This document shows, piece after piece, positions 56,391-64,000 of a stretch of DNA of 64,000 nucleotides; the first letter of the stretch is position 1; each line of letters opens with the position of its first letter. The DNA lies in assembly GCA_029255685.2 (NCBI GenBank), contig CM055313.2:31182579-31246578 (forward strand), in the 5' to 3' direction. This DNA comes from Silene conica. Lineage: Eukaryota > Streptophyta > Magnoliopsida > Caryophyllales > Caryophyllaceae. The notes below the pieces were generated by a model. That model did not search any database, was not told where the DNA came from, and saw only the letters and a list, made by a program, of their open reading frames with translations. Position numbers and translations under genes: made by a program.

Positions 56391-59070
56391 TGTAACACCC
56401 CCATTTATTTAAGAGCCTTTAGCAAGACATTCTCAATAAATAGGACTGTTACCATCTCGGAATATCCGAGGTAGTGAATAACAAAGTAACAAACCGAAGT
56501 ACTTTTATAAATCTGATTAAATTTAAACTTAATATTACAACAACTTAGAAGTCCAAACTTGATAAAATAAAAGTACAACTGACGAAGTCTAATTGTGATC
56601 TAACTCTAAGTAGGTCCATGCCATGTCTCTCTCCATGCCCAAGCTCCCAATCCATCTGTCACTGACCTGTCAAATCTACTCCCCATTCCGGATCATCGTA
56701 GGTGTCACACGAATACACAGGGTCAACCGCGAGGTTGAGTAGGTAAAGAGAGTTAAAACATAAACAACAATATAGTATACTCCGCACCGATCCAACGCCA
56801 AATAAACTCCGCACCGATCCAACACCATATAAACTCCGCACCGATCCAACACCATATAAACTCCGCATCGATCCAACACCATATAAACTCCGCACCGATC
56901 CAACACCATATAAACTCCGCACCGATCCAACACCATATAAACTCCGCACCGATCCAACACCAATCTCAACTCCGCACCGTATCACAAGACCCAGTAATAG
57001 CCACAACGTATAGTATCACAGAAGTATACAGTCAACTTGAATCAAATATAATACCATTCATACAATAGGATATAAAGAGATAACATCTGATATTAACAAT
57101 TTACTCATCATCATATATATATAGTATTCCCCTACCTGGAGTTGCAGAATGACAACCGAACAGCTGCATTCATGTTCCACCTCGAACTCAGTTCCTATAA
57201 ATAATACTTAATATCAATTGCTAACTACACCATCAAACACTACTACATTTATTCCATTATGTTCACACGTGATACACTTATCACACATTGTGAATATATA
57301 ACAACATACTCATATATATATACCAACTAATATTAACTCCTTAGTCGTATCGATCACCACTAGTCAAGTATAACTTACTAAACATAGACTTACCAAATAT
57401 GTCATACGATTAATTAAACAATTATTATACAACCCATAATAACAATGCTTTAATAAACTAGCCATAGACACAACATATATTAATACTAACAACAAAATGA
57501 TAACAAGCATCACAAACGACAATAGCTTTAATAAAATAATTCACTTTACTACTAACACCAACATAGTAATAATACTAGTAGTAAAATATTTATATAAGCA
57601 ACTATGATAATTAATATCAGTAAAAATAGGAATACTACTTAAATAATGAAATAATACCAATAATTATACTCGTTACTTCGATAATTAAATTATCGAACAA
57701 TTATAAGCTCATACGATAAAACAACACAACTTACATTACGATCATTAATAACAACATTAGCAATAATAATATTAATAATAATAATAATAATACTCAAGCA
57801 TTTTAGAAATAAAACCAACACATAAAAGAAAAGTAAAAGAAACGAACTTCATCCAAAACAACCCGACTCAAAACAACCTTAGATCGCTACTCTCCTACAA
57901 CCACCACACGCCCCTACAACCACCAACCTCCGACAGCCCACTAACCCCAACACCACCTACAACCCCGGCGACCACCAGCAACCAGGTCGCCGGCCGCCGG
58001 TGAAGAGAACCAGCCCACTCAAACCCTGCTGGAACTCCACCCCTCACGCTGACCAACCTCCCTTGCAGCCCCTGTCGACAACCACCCAGACCAGACAACC
58101 ACCCTAAGCCGACACTCAAGCACTCCCCTGACACCGGTCATCCTAACCATGGTGGTACCACCGCGTCGACCTCCCCGAGTCAGCGGTGGTGCCACCCCCA
58201 GCAACCAGACCCGTACAACTAAGGATAACCCAGCAACAGAACGGTGTCACGAACCACCCTTTTTGACACTGTACACGCCGCCTGAGACCACCCCGACAAC
58301 CACCACAACCCTTCCCTGACTACCACCTGCTCCTACATCCAAACCAACACAAAGAACGAAAACAAGAACAGTGTCGACACAACGACGAAGTTGCTGATCA
58401 GACTTGGTTTAAAAAACGAAACAGAGAAGTCTCGTGACTGGCGTCACAAAACCTCCTCCCTGGCGTTGTATGGTGGCTGACACCACTACGACAACCACTA
58501 GACACGACACCCACACCCCTTAGATCATCTTAACAGAAAGAATTAAACAAAATAACAACATAACACGACCTAAACTTGCAGATGAAAACGCAGACACGAA
58601 CAAGAGAACAGAATAGCGATTAACGTAAAGTTTAGCGTACCTACTTCCTGCGCGTTTCGACCACCCTTCTCCTGCCATAGGGTCACCGTGGTTACTGCCT
58701 CCCTATTCTATGGTGTGACGGCTGTGTGCTAGAGGTGTTTGAAAGGAATTTAGGGTAAGTCTTAGGGTTTGAAAATCAGCTTGAAAGTGACGGCAGGCAT
58801 AAGTTTATGTTTAGGGTTTGTGAAATTATGTTCAACCCAGCCGTGGGCTTGGTTAATGGCACGCCTAACGAGGCCCATGCCGACCTGCTGAAGGTCCAGG
58901 GATCAAACCCCCATATCGACATTGTCATTGTGCTAAAGGTCGCCGGTTCGAACCCTCATATCGACATAGCTACATGACTTGATAACACTATAAATATAGC
59001 TATTTAACATCGTAAAACAACTATCGTCACCACTAACTTAGTTAACGAGACTAAAATTCGAGGTATTACA
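56391..59070 (-). repeat. LARD 3' LTR
   Basis: 2,680 bp. On the plus strand it starts TGTAACACCCCCATTT and ends GAGGTATTACA. It contains a 27-bp tandem array near the left end, an (AAT)n tract near 57770 and a C/A-rich stretch at about 57890-58520, which on the other strand corresponds to the G/T-rich part of the solo LTR at 28480. A copy of CATATCGACAT occurs twice near 58910 and 58960. Confidence 0.85.
56778..56983. repeat. 27-bp tandem repeat in the LARD LTR, about seven units
   Basis: Each unit reads ACTCCGCACCGATCCAACAC plus CATATAA. As 27 is divisible by three, long chance frames appear on the minus strand (VGSVRSLYG repeated). The same array is at about 63012-63217 in the other LTR. 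Confidence 0.9.
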
Positions 59071-62000
59071 GTCTTTCCCCCTTAAAAGAACTTCGTCCCG
59101 AAGTTCAACCACACACATATATCATATATAACATACCCAACATAGACTCGAAACATAATAACACTAATTCACGTTCATAAGTTGCAACCTATAAATTAAC
59201 AAGTACTTATAACAAATAATAATAACTGGCAATTGCTTAACAAATACTATATAATTATATGCCATCTTGATAAAACATAACTAAACAACTCATTATTATG
59301 GCCTATGAAAATACAGGGTATTATAGTCTTCCCTCCTTAAAATGAACTTCGCCCCGAAGTTTACCATCCCATGGTCAACAATCTGGTCACTAGGCGTGTA
59401 ACGAACACAAAACGTGATACCACATGCAAGGCTAATAAAGATACTTTAAAACACGGAATATTACATTCTACCCTCGTTAAGAAAACTTTGTCCCCAAAGT
59501 TTAACGTATAAATAAATATAAGAATACTTCGCGAAACACAGTGAAATGCACAACCACCATATACCAAATAGTCATGTTATAACAACTAACCATACCATAA
59601 AATCATTAAGATTTTACAATCATATCCCCCTTAAAACATGGTTACGTCCCCGTAACCTCATCATATTACTCTACCCCCAGAATCTTACTCCAAGTAACCA
59701 AGTATCGTATCCTCATCGTCGAACTAAGACCAGAGACAAGGGGTGAGTGAACTGGCGGAATAAAACCGCAAATCAACACTTCCATTTCAATTTCGATTTC
59801 AAACTTCAAATATAACTCAATATCCAAGGTCACACTGGACCATAAACACGATATGACACAACGGTCACATAACTCATAACTCAGTACTAGTGACCAATCC
59901 TCATCTCACTCCAATACCGATATTGTCAAATATTCCCTTAAAGGAACTGTTCAACACTTAGAGAGTCAAACTCTAAGCTACTCACCCACGAGTCAAGGTC
60001 AAAGAATACGACAACTCGATAAAATACTGAACTGCAATCTCAAACTCAACCCGTTTCTCAACAAAAGGATTATCTTATTAGTAGAAAATATTAACTATCA
60101 AAATGAAGAAACAATTACAAATTTTCACTCAAATAAGTACTTGTAAGAAACTTATAGCAATTATCATGCAATATATATAACCTTCGAGCAATAACAAAAG
60201 TATAAGATTGGTAGTAACCGTGTTACGCCGTAAAACAGATTTAGGGTAGCTAACATTTACATACCTCTGAAATTTTAACACAAATTTAATATATATCTAC
60301 AACAATGTAAACAAGCAAACGTTCATAGTTCATACTTGACAATTCAAAGTGTCTCATGCTCATATTCATATTATAGAAGCAGAATTAATTAACGTAATTA
60401 AACATGGAATCATTGTCATAGTTCACAAATGTACTCCATTTATAAACTCACATGACCGTTTAACATTCCCAATATCAATGAGTTAACACAATCACTTAAG
60501 TACATTTCTCGTCTACTCACCTTACTTTATTTATCATGAAACTATTTCTTTATACGACTCGCAAAATAAGGATTGTATACAATGCGCAACAATTAAACAT
60601 TCAAGCAGGGTTTCATCAATGCGTAACTACAGAATTTGTCATGTTGCAATAACTATAGTTATCAAAACATAAGTATTATCATGGATGATTATCACCTGAA
60701 ATCTTTTTGAAATTTTTTTGAAACATTAAAGCGGTAATTTGTGACAATTGTAATTACGAGCCACAAGACAAGCTATAGATCTAAACAAGATTACATAGAG
60801 ACATTCTGACTCTTCTATACTAAAAGATTATTCTTGTAGTTCATAATTTATGAAAACTGGATTAACGATAAAAATAAACGAATTCACCAGACTGGTACTG
60901 CCATAAATCATATGTTAACAATTTGATAAATTCAACACATCGTGATCAGATTCTAAGTATAACCTTATGCGATTCACTGTATGGTATGACAATATACTCG
61001 AAAAAGTTATAAGGACTATAATCTCAGAGGACTAGACAGAGGTAAACCATCAATATACGAAAGAACACCAACTAGATTCACATCGTTCAATTATCACAAT
61101 TATGTATAACCATTAGATTGCTATATTATGCTAATATGCTTACCAATTAAATTTCATCCTGCCACTTGGCACAGATAAACATGCTTTTAACATTACATAT
61201 GAGCAGTACACATCCATTTTGGGGTCATAATATTAAACATTTAGTTGGAACGATTCTATATTAAACTTGACGAAATAAACAAGGTTACGCCATCACATAA
61301 TGAGGTTCATACTCATACCATATGCCTACTATTCATGTTACTAATGCCATATCAGGACATCACGTGGTCGCATCACATAATTCACATACGATTAAACTTT
61401 TATATGTACCTACATATCTCATAATTTCACCAATTAAATATTATGCAGCAGCTTACCAACCATAATTAAATAACAGTTTATCTAACATGTGAGCGATTAT
61501 AGTTTTGAGAAAATATAAAGGACTAGATATACATAGGAAAAGAATCGAATGCATATTTCAAGGAAATCATTTAATACAATTATAACTCAAACCATCTAGC
61601 AAGAAATTTACAGCAATTCAACAGAAAATTGGGCAACTTGCAAGAATCACAATTAAATAACGACTCATTAAAATTTTACATGGCTCATCATATGAAGTGT
61701 GAACGCATATAGTTTTGATCTCACATTACTACATCGAAATTCAACCATTCTTCTTTCGAAACACGTTGGCATATATTTGAAGCATAGACATCACTTGTAC
61801 CACATTATCATTTATTCATTATTTCATTCTGTAATAGTCACCTAAAACACGGTAAAGGTTGCGTAACAGAAAAGTAGATCATCTAAATGTCTGGATATTT
61901 ATACATGTATACACTAATGTAACACACAACTATATGACACTCATGGCTTGGGGCAGCACATTCCGCATATCACTAGACATGAATTACTATAACATTTAAA

Positions 62001-62609
62001 TCTGATAGGTCATATCCAAATACCAAACAATATATATTGCAAAAGTTACGTTAGTCATTTAACAACCAGATATCCTATCGACAATTCGAGACATCAAAAA
62101 CACATGATCATATCACTCTAATTCACTATACAATAAATATATACTCATTCCTGAAAATTTCGATTCAAACATTTATATCAATCAGCGTTTCAATATCAGC
62201 CGCATCCTTCTTATACATATCATCCTACTAGCCAAGCTTATATTTCAAACTCGTATTTCAATTTTCATATTCTCAATACTTAAAGTAATACATTTCCCAA
62301 TCACTTTCCAATATCAAGCTCATAGAATACAATGCATCATTAACCATGTACACATCATTACTTACCTCATTCCACCCCTGCAAAAATTGTTAGCACCAGA
62401 CAACTAGGTCACTATATAATCTACCCCGCTCTTCAATTACTCTCCTTGGGTTCCCGAGACAGAACAGAAAGGGCCCAGGTCTGGTTTGAGGGGGCCCCTA
62501 ACTCATCCCGTTCCTCTTTGGGGATCCTATCAGTTTCATCTCGGGGTTCGTTTTATTAGACTCTTCCTACGTTCATTATTATTCATTGGTTTAGGCCTGA
62601 GGATCGTTC
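59071..62609 (-). other. LARD internal region, non-coding
   Basis: 3.5 kb with no frame of note on either strand and no gag or pol motif. The first 600 bases next to the 3' LTR contain three further polypurine-like segments (see findings). The rest is AT-rich. Near 62455-62540 a G/C-rich piece (GAAAGGGCCC, GAGGGGGCCCC) precedes the primer site. Confidence 0.75.
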
Positions 62610-62621
62610 GCTCTGATACCA
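62610..62621 (-). other. LARD primer-binding site, initiator tRNA-Met
   Basis: TGGTATCAGAGC on the element strand, three bases inside the 5' LTR, complementary to initiator tRNA-Met. Confidence 0.85.
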
Positions 62622-62624
62622 CTT

Positions 62625-64000
62625 TGTAACACCCCCATTTATTTAAGAGCCTTTAGCAAGACATTCTCAATAAATAGGACTGTTACCATCTCGGAATATC
62701 CGAGGTAGTGAATAACAAAGTAACAAACCGAAGTACTTTTATAAATCTGATTAAATTTAAACTTAATATTACAACAACTTAGAAGTCCAAACTTGATAAA
62801 ATAAAAGTACAACTGACGAAGTCTAATTGTGATCTAACTCTAAGTAGGTCCATGCCATGTCTCTCTCCATGCCCAAGCTCCCAATCCATCTGTCACTGAC
62901 CTGTCAAATCTACTCCCCATTCCGGATCATCGTAGGTGTCACACGAATACACAGGGTCAACCGCGAGGTTGAGTAGGTAAAGAGAGTTAAAACATAAACA
63001 ACAATATAGTATACTCCGCACCGATCCAACGCCAAATAAACTCCGCACCGATCCAACACCATATAAACTCCGCACCGATCCAACACCATATAAACTCCGC
63101 ACCCATCCAACACCATATAAACTCCGCACCGATCCAACACCATATAAACTCCGCACCGATCCAACACCATATAAACTCCGCACCGATCCAACACCAATCT
63201 CAACTCCGCACCGTATCACAAGACCCAGTAATAGCCACAACGTATAGTATCACAGAAGTATACAGTCAACTTGAATCAAATATAATACCATTCATACAAT
63301 AGGATATAAAGAGATAACATCTGATATTAACAATTTACTCATCATCATATATATATAGTATTCCCCTACCTGGAGTTGCAGAATGACAACCGAACAGCTG
63401 CATTCATGTTCCACCTGGAACTCAGTTCCTATAAATAATACTTAATATCAATTGCTAACTACACCATCAAACACTACTACATTTATTCCATTATGTTCAC
63501 ACGTGATACACTTATCACACATTGTGAATATATAACAACATACTCATATATATATACCAACTAATATTAACTCCTTAGTCGTATCGATCACCACTAGTCA
63601 AGTATAACTTACTAAACATAGACTTACCAAATATGTCATACGATTAATTAAACAATTATTATACAACCCATAATAACAATGCTTTAATAAACTAGCCATA
63701 GACACAACATATATTAATACTAACAACAAAATGATAACAAGCATCACAAACGACAATAGCTTTAATAAAATAATTCACTTTACTACTAACACCAACATAG
63801 TAATAATACTAGTAGTAAAATATTTATATAAGCAACTATGATAATTAATATCAGTAAAAATAGGAATACTACTTAAATAATGAAATAATACCAATAATTA
63901 TACTCGTTACTTCGATAATTAAATTATCGAACAATTATAAGCTCATACGATAAAACAACACAACTTACATTACGATCATTAATAACAACATTAGCAATAA
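62625..64000 (-). repeat. LARD 5' LTR, cut by the window end
   Basis: It matches 56391-57766 base by base apart from about three substitutions. The remaining 1.3 kb and the right target duplication lie outside the window. Confidence 0.85.

Larger units (their letters stand above)
56391..64000 (-). mobile_element. LARD-type non-coding LTR retrotransposon, young
   Basis: A minus-strand element whose 3' LTR is 56391-59070 and whose 5' LTR starts at 62625 and runs past the window end. It has an initiator tRNA-Met primer site and polypurine sequence, and a 3.5-kb interior without gag or pol. The 1,376 bases of the second LTR that are visible align with the first without indels; I see about three differences. 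This is the pattern of a large retrotransposon derivative mobilised in trans. The polypurine context (GACGAAGTTCTTTTAAGG) resembles Tekay/Del chromoviruses, which may be its helpers. Confidence 0.85.

Noticed and set aside
56659..57006. Minus-strand frames of 97 and 115 codons with nine-residue repeats, also at 62893-63240
   Set aside because: They arise from the 27-bp tandem array in the LARD LTR; both frames repeat equally well and no start or domain supports a protein.
1..64000. tRNA, rRNA or other structural RNA genes
   Set aside because: None recognised by eye; the only tRNA-like matches are 12-18 base primer-binding sites of retrotransposons.

Overview
The window is repeat-dominated nuclear DNA of a flowering plant. 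The evidence is plant-type LTR retrotransposons primed by tRNA-Asp and initiator tRNA-Met, a CACTA (En/Spm) transposon with TNP2 and Transposase_24 genes, FAR1-type Mutator transposase, plant splice sites and AT-rich spacers. A eudicot, perhaps Caryophyllales, is my guess only. I see no ordinary host gene; everything recognisable belongs to a mobile element.

Layout. (1) 1-5146: the 3' part of a plus-strand Athila-like Ty3 element (A0), with an env-like/ORF-1 pseudogene and a 3' LTR. (2) 5147-56390: one Mutator-like element of the KI-MULE (Kaonashi) kind, split into pieces. It carries a Ulp1-protease gene on the plus strand (6088-11639), a small orphan gene (12605-13042), and a FAR1/mudrA-type transposase gene on the minus strand, whose exons are at 55825-55290, 55212 to 15321 (scattered) and 14953-14331. 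Its introns and spacers are filled with a short GTGTAACTCC repeat.

The scattered transposase exon was hit twice. An Athila-like element A2 (33405-55058, target duplication AACGG) itself holds a Tekay-like chromovirus in its LTR (34882-43924, ATAAA) and a CACTA transposon in its gag (45343-52582, ATA). A Ty1-copia element (15404-32481, AAACC) holds a young Athila-like element A1 in its gag gene (19690-27845, ATGCG) and a solo LTR (28480-31379, AGTGG). (3) 56391-64000: a young non-coding LTR element (LARD) that interrupts the 5' side of the MULE and runs off the window.

Functionally, the MULE would have supplied a DNA-binding transposase (FAR1 domain, DDE core, SWIM finger, CCHC knuckle) and a SUMO-protease-like protein. 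The Ulp1 catalytic module occurs twice in tandem with the same exon structure: the first copy keeps a His-Asp-Cys triad and has no lesion, the second has Gln-Asp-Ser and stop codons. A1, A2, the copia element and the LARD all lack reverse transcriptase and integrase, so any mobility would depend on other copies. All boundaries and TSDs were read by eye from the sequence; family names rest on recognised motifs and no database search was run.
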